In this document: positions 33,010-44,143 of the stretch, piece after piece
How positions within the stretch are numbered: the first letter of the stretch is position 1
Layout: the number at the start of each line of letters is the position of its first letter
NCBI GenBank assembly: GCA_022828595.1
Contig: JAKGHH010000004.1
Location: 56,508,422-56,572,421 of the forward strand
DNA: 64,000 nt
Direction of reading: 5' to 3'
DNA from: Nelumbo lutea
Taxonomy: Eukaryota; Streptophyta; Magnoliopsida; Proteales; Nelumbonaceae
Position numbers and translations under genes: made by a program
Notes under the pieces: model-generated
The model's database searches: none
What the model was told of the DNA's origin: nothing
What the model saw: the letters and a program-made list of their open reading frames with translations, nothing else

Positions 33010-33670
33010 ATCAGGTGTGCATGAAGTGCATGAGGCGTACGCCTCTAGCACGCTTTATGAAAAAAGCGCAAGAGGAGTACACCTCAGAGGTGTCAGTGCC
33101 TCTGGCATATGCCTTGGGTCGTTTTGGGAGCGCCTCGCCTGGAGGCACACCTCCAGGCGTACGCCTCCCATGCCTTTTAAAACACTTTCAAAAGGCGTGC
33201 ACTTGTTTGGGCTTGCCTCGAGGGGCTTGGTACAAAGGTGGCTTGTAGAATCAGGAATATGGGATGTTTTACATCACATTAGCTATTTGAATTAATGCAA
33301 TTGAGGATAAAAAAAGAGATTGTGGGCTTTACTTGCGTGAAAATGTTTTATATGTTTGATTTTATTTTTAAGTTTTCATTTGAATGTGCTCTACATGTTA
33401 TGTTTTTGTATTTTAATTTAAGATAATAGGTTTTTTAACATTTATTTTAAAATTTAAGATATATATTTTTATTAATGTTATGTTAATATTTATTTTTTGA
33501 ATTTTTTGGCGTTATTTTTGAATTTTCTGACATTTTCTTTATATTTTTTTGGCATTTTTTTTTCGTCCTGCTTCAAAAAGGCATACACCTCGCCTTGCAC
33601 CTTATGGCTCGGGTGCAAATTGCCCTTTGCACTTTTTTCGCGCCTTGCGCTTTTAAAACTCGTACATGGC
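33010..33670. mobile_element. GCGCC/AGGCG-rich short repeat element (non-autonomous, tentative)
   Basis: The left part (33010-33245) and right part (33585-33670) are rich in gcct/aggc words and enclose an AT-rich core. It includes the perfect palindrome GAGGCGTACGCCTC (33032-33045), a second AGGCGTACGCCT (33155-33166) and a 9 bp stem gcctggagg/cctccaggc. The right end reads gccttgcgcttttaaaact. The layout resembles the hAT-like elements at 16357 and 22129 (end-clustered subterminal words), but I could not match inverted ends or a target duplication. Confidence 0.45.
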
Positions 33671-33785
33671 TGTAGGTGCTGGTTTGATGATTTACTCGGC
33701 TTGTTCAGGTCATAGGGTATCCGAGTGGCTGAACCATAACTTGTAAGTGAAGTAGCATGATAACTATTTTCTCAGAAAGAGACAT

Positions 33786-35760
33786 TTAAGCAGATCTGAA
33801 AACCTCATACATCAGTCTTCCTTTGTGGTGAATGGACTTGGACTGATCTGGATTGATTGGCAGAATGTTCATTTTTTTCGTTGCTGGCATCCAGTTGAGG
33901 ACCCTACTTTTCCAGATACTTCTTCCCCAACGACTATCAACATCAGCCAATTTGGATTCTTGGATCAAGACTATGTCCTACGGTCCTACCTTTCTTTCCC
34001 CAACATTGCTTCAATAGTTGCTCTCTTTCTAGCCCTTCCTAACCGCTTACGTTTCAGCTCAAGATTTTCATTTCCTCTTGGTTATTTGACCCCTACTTTC
34101 ATTCCTCCCTACTTCCTCTAATCGTTACCCTTCTCCCACTAAATTCTTTGCCCCCCTGCACATCTCTCCTCGACCTTTCTACCTCACTAAGTTTTCTTTT
34201 TCTCATCTTACCTTCTTCCTAATTTTTCCTCAAATATAATTTCAAGTCATTTGGGTTCTATAATTTACAACCCAGCTTCTCCACAAAATCATCCATAGAA
34301 TCATTCATCTAAGGTCGAGCCTCTCTCACACTTGACTCACCGGAGCCTTCCCCACGAGAAACTTTAGGCGCATCACCATTGTTTCTCACCTCCATCCCTG
34401 AGATATTTCTGCCTCTATTTCCTTTCTCTTCAAATATTCAAAGAAATCTTCTGTCATCTCCTAAATTCCCCTTCCCTTTTTCCCTTCTGTAATTACTTCC
34501 CTTCCATTATTATTCTTCCTCTTCTTGACTATTTTAAGCTTGGCTTGCAGCAAGATGGTCTCCTTGGAACTTGGAGAGAAAGCTTCAGGCACAGAGCAAA
34601 GGTTAGAAGCCAAAAATGAATTAACAACAGTATCTGGTTTCATTGGAAGGACAGGTTCAGATGACTCAGGAAGGGTCAATGTCTTTTCCTATTCAACAAT
34701 TTGGGGCTTGCTACTTTGCCCAATTGGAGCTTCTACCATCGGAACTTCCCATATTTGTTTTAACCCCATGTTTACTTCCATTGATCTGCTGCTTATGCCT
34801 TATCCCTGTCCATTGTCTCTCTGCTCAGCCTCAAATGATTCTCCACCAATCCCTTACAGACACCCTGCCGAGATTGAATATTTGGTTTTGGTAACCCCTT
34901 ATTTGAACTTCAGTTTCCCACGCTAACAGCCTCATTATACTCCACGCCTCCACCTGGTTAGAACCACTACCAATTGCCACCGGTATTGAAGACAGCTATC
35001 TTCCAATTATCCAGACTCTGAATCAGAGTCACCATTATTATCATCCAATTGGTCACAATCAACCAACTATCATCGTCAGCTTCGAAGTCCTCTGATCTGT
35101 TCTTGACACATCTGGAGTTTGGTTGATGAATCGCTGCTTCAGAAGTATTGAAGATTGCCTCCAGCCTTAGGACTCACTGCAACAAAGTCTTCAAGGTCAA
35201 CTAGAAACGAGTAATTCCATCGACTTGGGATGATGATAGATGAGAATTATGGTCCCTAGTTGATATCAGGTCATGCCTCATGTGACCACTTAAAATCTCA
35301 CATGATCCAGCATCTTCAAACTTGGTGGAACTTATAAGTGAGTCCACTACTCCGCTCAAGAATCCTCCCAATGGATCTGAAGTAATTGGACCCAAATTTT
35401 TTCTTTACTTCTTACAATGTAGTTGGCCATCCTTCAGGTCTGACTTGGACCCTTCTTTGAAAATTTTCCTTTTCCAAGGCACTTCTTGGTTCAGGCCCCT
35501 TCTTACAACGTGGGTTCCAAACTGCCAGGTCAGCTGCCTCTTCAATCTTTAACTCTTCCCCCCAAAGTGATGCTTCAGGTTCCATCGCCAACCCAACTTT
35601 GCTCCAAATTCCATTGACTAGGATGTCAATTGCTTGAGGAACAGTTTCAGGCTTCACACCAACGATTATAACCCTTTCTGCTTGGAGATTAACTACACCA
35701 ACGATTTTTCCATCTTTGCCTGATTTCTTATTCTTTTACTTAAAATCTTTCATCTTTCTC
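33786..35760 (-). mobile_element. LINE D: 5' part of a minus-strand LINE (ORF1-like and endonuclease start)
   Basis: On the minus strand, 33968-33786 has MIQESKLADVDSRWGRSIWK, the endonuclease N-terminal region also found in LINE A (LLQETKLSTFDDRWARSIWW). Upstream frames (34679-34461, 35657-35412) are ORF1-like: acidic/basic stretches, TLPESSEPVLPMKPDTVVNS, then KPETVPQAIDILVNGIWSKV, the usual plant LINE ORF1 region before a zinc knuckle. RT and RNase H are absent; the left side is joined to unrelated repeats. The right edge is approximate. Confidence 0.72.
33927..33995 (-). repeat. 69 bp LINE endonuclease segment, second copy
   Basis: The copy in its proper LINE D context (continuous with ORF1-like sequence to the right and endonuclease to the left). 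See 32821-32890 for the displaced copy, 1.1 kb away in the same orientation. Confidence 0.85.
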
Positions 35761-37179
35761 TTTCATGCACTTAACATGGTATAAATCTCTACCTTTCTTT
35801 TCTATCATCTTTCCCCCTTTTTAGTGCCTAATTTATGATGGAGCTTTTTACATGCCCTTAATTCAACTTTACCTTTTCTTAGTGTCATTTCTTATGGTTT
35901 TATATTTTTCTTAGTGCTTTTTTTTTTGCATTTTATTCTTTTGTCATTCTTTGTAACATGCTTGATTTTAATCTGATTATATTTTGAATTCCTTTATTCC
36001 ACCAAGTTTCATCAGCACTTTACTATTTCCCTTTAGATTCTTCTAGGACATCCTTTACCACTTTCTTCATGCAGTTTTCCATTTCAATGCACATAATAGT
36101 AGTCTTTCTATCTAAATTCCATTTTCCTTTTACTATCAACTTGTCTCTTAATGAGCTAGTTTTTCTCCTTTCAGGTTGTCCCACCTAATTCGTGGACACC
36201 TACTTTCTTTCCTACTTATCTTTCTTTTCCTAATGTGCACATCCATGGTATAAAATGCCCATAAATTTCTTAATATTTCCACAACATATTTCCATTTCCA
36301 TGTGTACCACATGAAATTTTACTGGAATTGACATTCCTAGTTAACACTATCAGCACTATGCGGAATACAAGAGATGTATTACAACATAAGTTGGTGATAA
36401 TATTGTAGATATGTGGAGTAGCAATGTTATTGCCCACCTAATGGACATGATTACTATTTTGAGCCAGTTTGATATTCCTTCCAAACATGAAGTTAAATAT
36501 TAGTTTTTGTTTGCAAAATAGATAATTTGGCTGATCTATTAGAATCCTTATTTTTTCTATAACCTCAATTTATTAGCTTTGTTTAATAATTTGGAACAAG
36601 GTAAATATTTCAAAAGGTATGCTTGTACTTCTGTTTTCATTTCATAAAATATCATTTTATACTTTTGCATATTTCACAATGTTTTCACCATGTCTGTAAT
36701 TTGTACAGTATTTACAACTGTTTGTACATGTTTCTTATATTTAGATGATCAAAATTTCCATTGACTTCAACATTTTAAACCTTATGCTCATCTACCACCA
36801 GTAGTCTATGTGTTATACTTTCCTCTGGAATAACTTTGCAACCCTTAAACATCATTCATTTTGGTTCTCCTAACAAGTGTTCATCCTTCTTTTTGAAAAA
36901 TGTGTTTAAAATTGCCATATCATAACCACACAACCTAGAATTTGGTTGATTTATTAGAATCCTTATTTTTTCTATAACCTCAGTTCATTTTGGTTCTCTT
37001 GTTTCATTCCTCCTCAAACTAAATCCTCCATGCATCCTTTCTTAATCCTTCAAGAAGCCATTGCAGTTATCAACAGCCATAAGTCACAATTGATGTAGGA
37101 TGTGCATGAATGGATTTTTATGAGAAAATTATGGCTGTTAATGACTAATGGCTTCTTAAGGAGTAAAAAAGATAAAAAG
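35761..37179. other. AT-rich intron sequence, no feature recognised
   Basis: No LTR, LINE or exon signals. A short segment (gaatccttattttttctataacctca) occurs twice, at about 36540 and 36957, hinting at a local duplication. Otherwise it is AT-rich intron. Confidence 0.5.
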
Positions 37180-37184
37180 ATAGA
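37180..37184. repeat. Target site duplication ATAGA, left copy (Copia E)
   Basis: Identical to 43310-43314 on the far side of Copia E. Confidence 0.9.
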
Positions 37185-37483
37185 TATTATAATCCAATCT
37201 GCCTTTGAATTCTGTTAGAATAGTGACTGTAGAAATAAGAGAAAGATGAGAAGAGGAAGAAGAAGAAGAGAAGAAAATAGAGGAGAGATGTCTGGTTCGA
37301 ACAATAGAGAAAATCAGTCTCTCTCTAGTCGGCCAGATCAATTTATATGTTTCTATTAAATCATAAAAGGACACCTTTGCCCCTACTTAAGTGAGGGACA
37401 CAAGTACTAATAGAACATTACACATCAGCAAATTAAACATAAACATAAAGACTAAAATACCCCTACACAATCGACATTTAACA
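37185..37483 (-). repeat. Copia E 3' LTR
   Basis: 299 bp. On the minus strand it begins TGTTAAATGTCGATTG and ends GGATTATAATA. It is nearly identical to 43019-43309, apart from an extra gaagaa unit and a few substitutions. Confidence 0.95.
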
Positions 37484-37495
37484 CTCCCCGTCAAG
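37484..37495 (-). promoter_or_regulatory. Copia E polypurine tract
   Basis: On the minus strand CTTGACGGGGAG abuts the 3' LTR, the same tract as in Copia C. Confidence 0.85.
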
Positions 37496-38965
37496 TTAGT
37501 GAGTATATATCATATAGTCCCAGCTTGTTACATATGTAGTCCACTCTTCCCCGACTCAACCCTTTGGTGAACAGATCTGCTCGTTGGTTTCCTGTGTTAA
37601 CATATGCAGTATCTATCACTCCACTCAACACTTTCTCTCTCACAAAGTGACAGTCAACCCGTATATGCTTGGTTCTCTCATGAAACACCGGATTAGAAGA
37701 GATATGCACTGCTGCCTAATTGTCACAATAGAGCTTCATTGGAGTGTTAATAGAGTATCCCATCTCCTGTAGAAGATTTCTCAGCCACACTAATTCACAA
37801 GTAGTATGTGCCATAGCTCTATATTCTGCCTCTGCACTGCTTCTTGCCACAATTGTCTGTTTCTTACTTTTCCGTATCTAGATTACCCCCAAGTATAATA
37901 GTCTGTAGTGGATCTCCTATCAGATATAGAGCCAACCCAATCAACATCAATATACCCCTCTATTTCAAGTTTTCCTCGACTTCTATATATCAAGCCACGA
38001 CTAGGAGCCCCCTTTAAATACCTCACAATCCTTAGAACTGCATTCCAATGTGGAACTCGAGGTCTCTGCATGAACTGACCTACCACACTAACCGCAAATG
38101 AAATATCTGGACGAGTAATGGTTAGGTAGTTTAGTTTACCTACCAACCGCTGGTACTTTCCAGCATCTTCAAACTCTTCACCCATATCACTGCTCAGCTT
38201 AGTATTTGCTTCCATAGGTGTTTCATCTGGTTTGGCGCCTAACAATCCTATTTCTTCCAACAAATCAAGAACATATTTCCTTTGACACAAATTAATACCA
38301 TGCTTAGACCTTGCTACTTCTATACCCACGAAATACTTTAGTTTACCAAGGTCCTTTGTCTGAAAGTGTTCCTGCAAAAAGATCTTCATCCTATCAATTC
38401 CCACTTTATCATTCCCGATAATAACAATATCATCTACATATACCACCAATAGGATCTTTCCAGCCTGAGAGTCATGACTAAAGACTGAGTGGTCAACCTG
38501 GCATTGTTTCATACCAAACTTCTTTACCACCTCACTGAACCTACCAAACCATGAACGAGACTGTTTAAGTCCATAAATGGCCTTCTTTAGTCGGCACACC
38601 TTACCATCCTCCCCTTGAGCAACAAACCCCGATGGTTGCTCCATATAGACCTCCTCAAGTAGATCACCATGTAAGAAAGCATTCTTGATATCAAGCTGAA
38701 AGAGAGGCCAATCATACATAGCAGCTAGAGATATCATGACACGAATTGAACCAATCTTAGCAACCGGAGAAAAGGTATCCGTGTAGTCAGTACCATATGT
38801 TTGGGAGTACCCTTTGTCAACCAGTCTAGCTTTCAACCGCTCTACACTACCATCAGGTAAGTACTTAACAGTGTATACCCACTTACAACTGAAAGCCTGC
38901 TTACTAGGAGAAAGTGTGGTGAGGTCCCATGTATGATTATGAGTTAGAGCTGAGAGTTCCTCCAT
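37491..38965 (-). pseudogene. Copia E reverse transcriptase–RNase H (mostly open)
   Basis: Frame 38965-37883 (360 codons) begins in the RT fingers (MEELSALTHNHTWDLTTLSP, FSCKWVYTVKYLPDGSVERL). It then has LFQLDIKNAFLHGDLLEEVY and LLVVYVDDIVIIGND (both catalytic motifs), TKDLGKLKYFVGIEVARSKH, a TRPDISFAVSVVGQFMQRPR segment and the RNase H start GYIDVDWVGSISDRRSTTDY, where the frame ends. After frame breaks, 37709-37491 supplies the RNase H C-terminus ([20 protein letters not shown]). It may be the least damaged polymerase in the window. Confidence 0.93.
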
Positions 38966-40233
38966 TGCATGTCACACCTTGGAGAGGCAAGAGCTTCCTG
39001 GACATCCGTATGGACAACAGCAGAGGATAACAGGGAGGTAAACTGGCGATGGGAAGCAGAAAGGTGAGTGAGAGAAACATAATTAGAAATAGGATGAAGG
39101 GTGCAACTGCGTTTACCTTTCTACAAGGCAATGGGAAGATCAAGTTCAGAAACCGGGGTTGGGGTTGGTGTGTGAACAATTGCCGGGTCTGTCGACGATG
39201 ATGGAGCTGGAGGAGTCGATACATGTTGGCGATGTGTATACACTTGACGAATAGGTGGCCGTTCAACAGGTGGTGGCACACGGGCATCGGAAGCAAAGAT
39301 TTGGTTGTAGTTGGAACAAGGGGGGATGGGATCCACAATGGGAAGTGGAAGAGGAGGAGGTGGTGAGGAGGAAGAAACATCACTTCACCCCGAGAAAAAC
39401 GGAGTGGACTCAAAGAAAGTAACATTAACACACACAAAGGAACGTCGAGAACTAGGATTATAACACTTATGCCCTTTCTGGGTCTAGGAATAGCCAAGGA
39501 AGATGCACTTAATGGATCGTGCATCTAACTTGTCCCTTCCTAGTCCCAGATTATGAACAAAACAAACACACCCAAAAACTCGAGGAGAAAGGGGAAACGG
39601 AGACAAGGCAGGAAACAAAGTGGTGAAAGGAGAATGACCATCAAGGATAGACGTGGGCATCCGTTTAATCAGGAAGCAAGGAGTAAGCACAACATCACTC
39701 CAAAAAGGTTTTGGTACATTCATATGGTGCATGAGGGATTGAGTAGTTTCCAAAAGGTGACGATTCTCTCTCAACCACCCCATTTTGTTGTGGGGTGTAG
39801 GTACATGAAGTCTGATGGATAATGCCATGTTCCAAATATTCCTGAAAGGGTGTAGAAAAATATTCACAGCCATTATCGGAACGAAGAATTTTAATGTATA
39901 CACCAAATTGGTTGCAAATTTCAGCATAAAATTTTTGGAAAATGGTAAACAATTCACTCCTTTCTTTCATTAGATAAAGCCACGTCATATCAGAATAACA
40001 AAAATAACAAAGTATCTATAACCATTGTATGACATTACTTTATTAGGACCCCAAACATCTTAATGAACTAAAGAAAAAGGACTCGACATACGTTTATGAA
40101 CCCTAGGACTAAAGGGAAGAAGATGATGTTTCCCCATCTGACATGACTCACAATCCAAAACAGAAAGATGACTCAACAAAGGAACAAGAGACTTCAAAAC
40201 TTTCAGCAACGGATGACCAAATCGATAGTGCCA
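38966..40233 (-). pseudogene. Copia E integrase and integrase–RT spacer
   Basis: Minus-strand frames include YIKILRSDNGCEYFSTPFQE (catalytic Asp), YTPQQNGVVERES (catalytic Glu) and, further along, VVLTPCFLIKRMPTSILDG and VFGCVCFVHNLGLGRDKLDA, then IKCIFLGYS. The first catalytic Asp region (about 40040) is degenerate. The spacer (39524-38937) is Pro/Ser-rich and ends with SELDLPIAL in another frame. Several frameshifts break the domain. Confidence 0.88.
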
Positions 40234-40790
40234 CTAGAGAGGAGAAAGAGATGTTTGGAGAGCTGTTGACGTACTTCCACCACCATCAAGGTAATACAAT
40301 CCAGCAGCTTCATGCCCTCCACCAATCTTCATCCCCGTCTTGAGATCCTGAAAAACACACGAAGAAGGGCAAAATGTGATAGAGCAATTAGGAGACTTGG
40401 TCAACTTACTAATAGATATAAGGTTAAAAGGAAATTTGGGGACATACAACACTGAGGATAAAGATAAAGGGTCCATGTTAACATTACCAACACCACAAAT
40501 GGAGGATGTGGAACCATTAACAAGGGTAACTGATTGTGATGTTGGGTAGTAAGAGAGGGACGAAAACACACTTGGAGTTCTAATCATGTGATCGGGGGTT
40601 CTAGAGTCAATAATCCAGGGATTCACACCTGGAGTTCTAGTCATGTGATCGGAGGCTCCAGAGTCAAGAATCCAGGGATTGGGTGTGGATGCCAGACAAG
40701 CCATACTTGAGTGTGCAAGAGTGGTTGTATTTTGTTGAAATGTGGCTTGAACAAATCTCTCATACTCATCACGGGGAACACTCATCATCT
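40234..40790 (-). pseudogene. Copia E protease with duplicated active-site segment
   Basis: The frame 40788-40234 contains the aspartic protease motif twice in tandem: WILDSGASDHMTRTPG, then WIIDSRTPDHMIRTPS. The underlying DNA is a 57 bp direct repeat (40571-40627 and about 40628-40684). Only the first copy keeps the D-S-G triad; the second has D-S-R. The C-terminal half (LSSVLYVPKFPFNLISISKL) is normal, and the frame runs on into the pre-integrase region (KIGGGHEAAGLYYLDGG). The fold would probably be disturbed. Confidence 0.88.
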
Positions 40791-40858
40791 CCTTCCTGGG
40801 AATATAGGGGGCATCTGATTAGCTAAATGGCTCTCTTGTCTGAAACTACTATCACTGG

Positions 40859-42461
40859 TCATGGCATGGTTGGCCCAAGTTGAAGGTGGACCATGCAAAT
40901 CATAGCAATAATTGATGGTATGTCCATCCATACCATAGTGTGTACATCATCTCGGACCAGAACTGCGTACTCTGCCATGAACTCCCCTGAATCTCGACCA
41001 CCAATACGACCACCACCACGGTTATACATAGGTCCACCACCACCACTATGGCCATATACTGGTCCACTGCTACCACTATGGCCAGATTGAGCTCCCCGAG
41101 CTCCACCTCTAACACCACAACCCCTTGATATTGCAAAGGCTGATCTATCGAAAACACTAGAATTCTCGGTAGATCCAATAGAAATCCTCCTAAGTCGAGC
41201 AAACACCTCTTCTAAGGAAGGGAGAGCTGATCCTCCTAGTATTTGTGCCCGCATTGGTTCATATTCAGACTTTAGCCCCACCAAAAATTTGGTCACATCT
41301 AGTTGTTCTCTCTGTTGTTGCTGAATTTTAACATCAGAGGTTAGGGGGTGATACACATTCAGCTCATTACGAAGGTTTCTCATGCTGGCATATTCCTCAA
41401 GACTTTGATTACCCTGTTGCAAATTAAAGTATTCCTGATACAGCTGATATACTCTAGTTGTGTTGTCTTGTCCCTAATACAGCTTCTTAGCATGGTCCCA
41501 CACTTTCTTGGCAGTATCGAGAAACATGAAATTCATACTAATCTTGGGTTCCATACTGTTCCATAACCATGTAATAATCTGTGCATCTTCTTGTTCCCAG
41601 TCACCATACTCAGGAGATTCAGTAGAGGGTTTTTCCTCCCTTATGAACACCGATAACATATTCACATGCTGGAGAGAAGCATTTTAGGGTTCCCTGTACA
41701 TAGCAACTTTGTACACAAGAACGATGGATGGAAATCTCTCCGAGTCCCTTCAACTTTTTACAGCTACTATCTAGATATTAAATTTCTTATGCCTTGTATT
41801 TACACAACCCCTAATTGCTAAACGAAGATGGGGGCTTCTTTGTTCCCCTTCCTCCGTAATTAGTAGCTCCCTATCACCATCATCATCTGCTCACTCCAAT
41901 TCTTTATCTACACCACCACCACCTAAACTAATACTTACAAATTCACAGTTGAATATACGTGGATGGCATGCCCCGAAGTCAAGAAAGGTGGAAAGACCCG
42001 TCCTTCAGTAATAGCATACAAAATCCTCTCTCTCATTCTTTGCTTGGAAGAATAAGGAGGAAGTTTCAGATAATTGGCACAAGTCATCACACTAGGCAAA
42101 TCTCCATCAACCCACTCGCTACAGTGCTTGCGCACGATTGTTAGTTTTGGGTTCAAAGCAGCTAAGCCCCCTGGAGGGAGACGAGGTGCCCCAGTCACAA
42201 ATTGTAGGAATGCTCGTCGCTGGTCGTGTTCAAACTCTTGTATAATTTCCAGCAAATTAATCACAGGAGGACTGCTAGATGTGTATCCATGGTCAAACTT
42301 GATGTGATCCACAATCTCATTGGAGGCCCAAGCATCCTGTTCACCACAGATTTCACCCAAGGCACATAATTTTCTCCATTCAACTTGATAGAGCTCATCT
42401 GAACATTCAGGTAGTCAGTAGGAACCATCACACTAGTTTTACTGTCACTGTTGTCTCCCAT
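40859..42461 (-). pseudogene. Copia E gag
   Basis: It starts at 42461 (MGDNSDSKTSVMVPTDYLNV, then NGENYVPWVKSVVNRML, the DUF4219-like N-terminus). Frames follow through 41665-41474 (WLWNSMEPKISMNFMFLDTA) and 41422-40859 (QLDVTKFLVGLKSEYEPMRA), to a Gly-rich tail. The zinc knuckle near 40887-40945 reads CTHYGMDGHTINYC, so the second Cys of C-x2-C is Tyr. A frame at 42360-41935 contains a foreign-looking stretch, possibly an internal variant region of gag. Frame breaks are present at about 42260, 41930 and 41450. Confidence 0.85.
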
Positions 42462-43006
42462 GGCTGAGAAAACAAAAATTTCTTATATCACCTCTTACCA
42501 CACTGCACACTAAACCGCACCGTTCTCAGCACCTGTAATTGCTGAATTCTGCACTCTCTACACCACAACCCTACCACACGACTACTTGAAAACTCACCAC
42601 ACTACTCGAAGGTCACTCCCCCTTCAAACCACACTGAAATCTGCATAAACCCTAACACACTACAATCTGAATTTTCATCACACGATCTGGAACACACCCA
42701 CCATTTGATTCACAATAAAAACTGCATAAAAACCACTTACCTAATCACCAGAAAATCAAACTATACTCGACACTCCACTGCATCACTCGAATCAGCCCTC
42801 TTCTCTTCATCAATTAGGGGGGGGGGGGGGGGGGGCTTCCTACAAACCACATCAAACCATGAACTGCTTGACTGGAGGCATAGAGGGCGATCACTCCTTT
42901 TCAGCCCCTTTCCTTATCTCCAACTGATGGCGAAGAAAAATGAAGAAAGCCCTAGACTGGATGCGTGAAGATCAGAATTCTGGGCAGATTCGATTTGCTC
43001 AACCTA
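42462..43006 (-). other. Copia E leader with poly(G) run
   Basis: The untranslated leader between PBS and gag. It contains a run of about 20 G's (42818-42837 on the plus strand), which may be an assembly artefact or a real slippage tract. Confidence 0.7.
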
Positions 43007-43018
43007 GCTCTGATGCCA
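43007..43018 (-). promoter_or_regulatory. Copia E primer binding site
   Basis: On the minus strand TGGCATCAGAGC follows the 5' LTR directly, one base different from the tRNA-Met type TGGTATCAGAGC. Confidence 0.88.
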
Positions 43019-43309
43019 TATTATAATCCAATCTGCCTTTGAATTCTGTTAGAATAGTCACTGTAGAAATAAGAGAAAGATGAGAAGAGGAAGAAGAGAA
43101 GAAAATGGAGGAGAGAAGTCTGGTTCGAACAAGAGAGAAAATCAGTCTCTCTCTAGTCAGCCAGATCAATTTATATGTTTCTATTAAATCATAAAAGGCA
43201 CATTTGCCCCTACTTAAGTGAGGGACACAAGTACTAATAGAACATTACACATCAGTAACTTAAACATAAACATAAAGACTAAAATACCCCTACACTCTCG
43301 ACATTAACA
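43019..43309 (-). repeat. Copia E 5' LTR
   Basis: 291 bp partner of 37185-37483. Its outer edge is followed by the target duplication ataga (43310-43314). Confidence 0.95.
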
Positions 43310-43314
43310 ATAGA
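43310..43314. repeat. Target site duplication ATAGA, right copy (Copia E)
   Basis: Exact repeat of 37180-37184. Confidence 0.9.
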
Positions 43315-44143
43315 GAATAAATCTAGAATCACTCACAGGGTACCTAGAATCACTTTAGGGCATGGGCACACTCATCATAGGTAGCATAAGCTCTAGGAAC
43401 TCAAATAAATTTCATTAATCCTTGTGTAAAACACCCAAACATATTTATAGTGTTGATGACTAAAATATATAAACTTGATGAATTGCTGCTGCAATCCTAT
43501 TTCTTTTCAAACTTCAAAGAAGACTTAATGACACTTAAAATTCTCATATAATGACTCAAAAGCTTTAAACATCAACTAAAATATGACTAGACAAATCAAA
43601 CTAATAGGCTGGGCCTCAAAGGCACATGTTAAAATGACCTAAGGTAATATCTTCTGCCATCTAAGTTTCTTGACAAGGGAGAAAAGTTCATTCAATTTCT
43701 GAACCCTCCTTCAATACCCCAATGATTGTGCCAAAACAAAATTACTTCAAATCAGTACTAAGATATGTCATATGAGTTTTGATAGGTGTGCTAAGACAAT
43801 ATAAAGAATTAGATATTCTATTTTCAATGTGCTTCAATTAGAAATTTGAGAATCGAACTTGTGTTTTGCCTTATTTCTATTACATTGTCATTATAAATTT
43901 TTATGATGTTATTATCTTCTTAGTTTTAGTTTTCATTGCAACCTTGCACTTTCAATTTTGCATTATTTTATTGCTATGTTTTCTTTGTTGGATATCAAGA
44001 CATCAAAATTGTCTTAGTAATAACATGTACACTGTTGTTCAATGTCCAATGTTTCCATGAACCTATATAAAGTTGGCAGATGAAGGGTTCAGAGTTTCAC
44101 ATATAATTATGTAAGTGGAAATATATACTCTATATCTGCCATA
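43315..44143. other. AT-rich intron sequence
   Basis: No gene, LTR or LINE motif is seen. The frame at 43866-44060 is hydrophobic by chance composition (T-rich) and has no recognisable family. Confidence 0.5.

Larger units (their letters stand above)
37185..43309 (-). mobile_element. Copia E: full-length, recently inserted Copia element
   Basis: A 6125 bp minus-strand element with LTRs of 299 bp (37185-37483) and 291 bp (43019-43309), an exact 5 bp duplication (ataga), a PBS, a PPT and all Copia domains in order. By eye the LTRs differ at about ten sites plus three short indels, so it is the youngest intact-length insertion here. Gag, protease and integrase frames are interrupted. The RT–RNase H frame is open for 360 codons. 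Confidence 0.95.

Noticed and set aside
32595..33295. Two long plus-strand open frames across the CCTTT tract
   Set aside because: They are Phe/Ser/Pro strings generated by a pyrimidine microsatellite and span a Copia–LINE junction; no domain or splice support.
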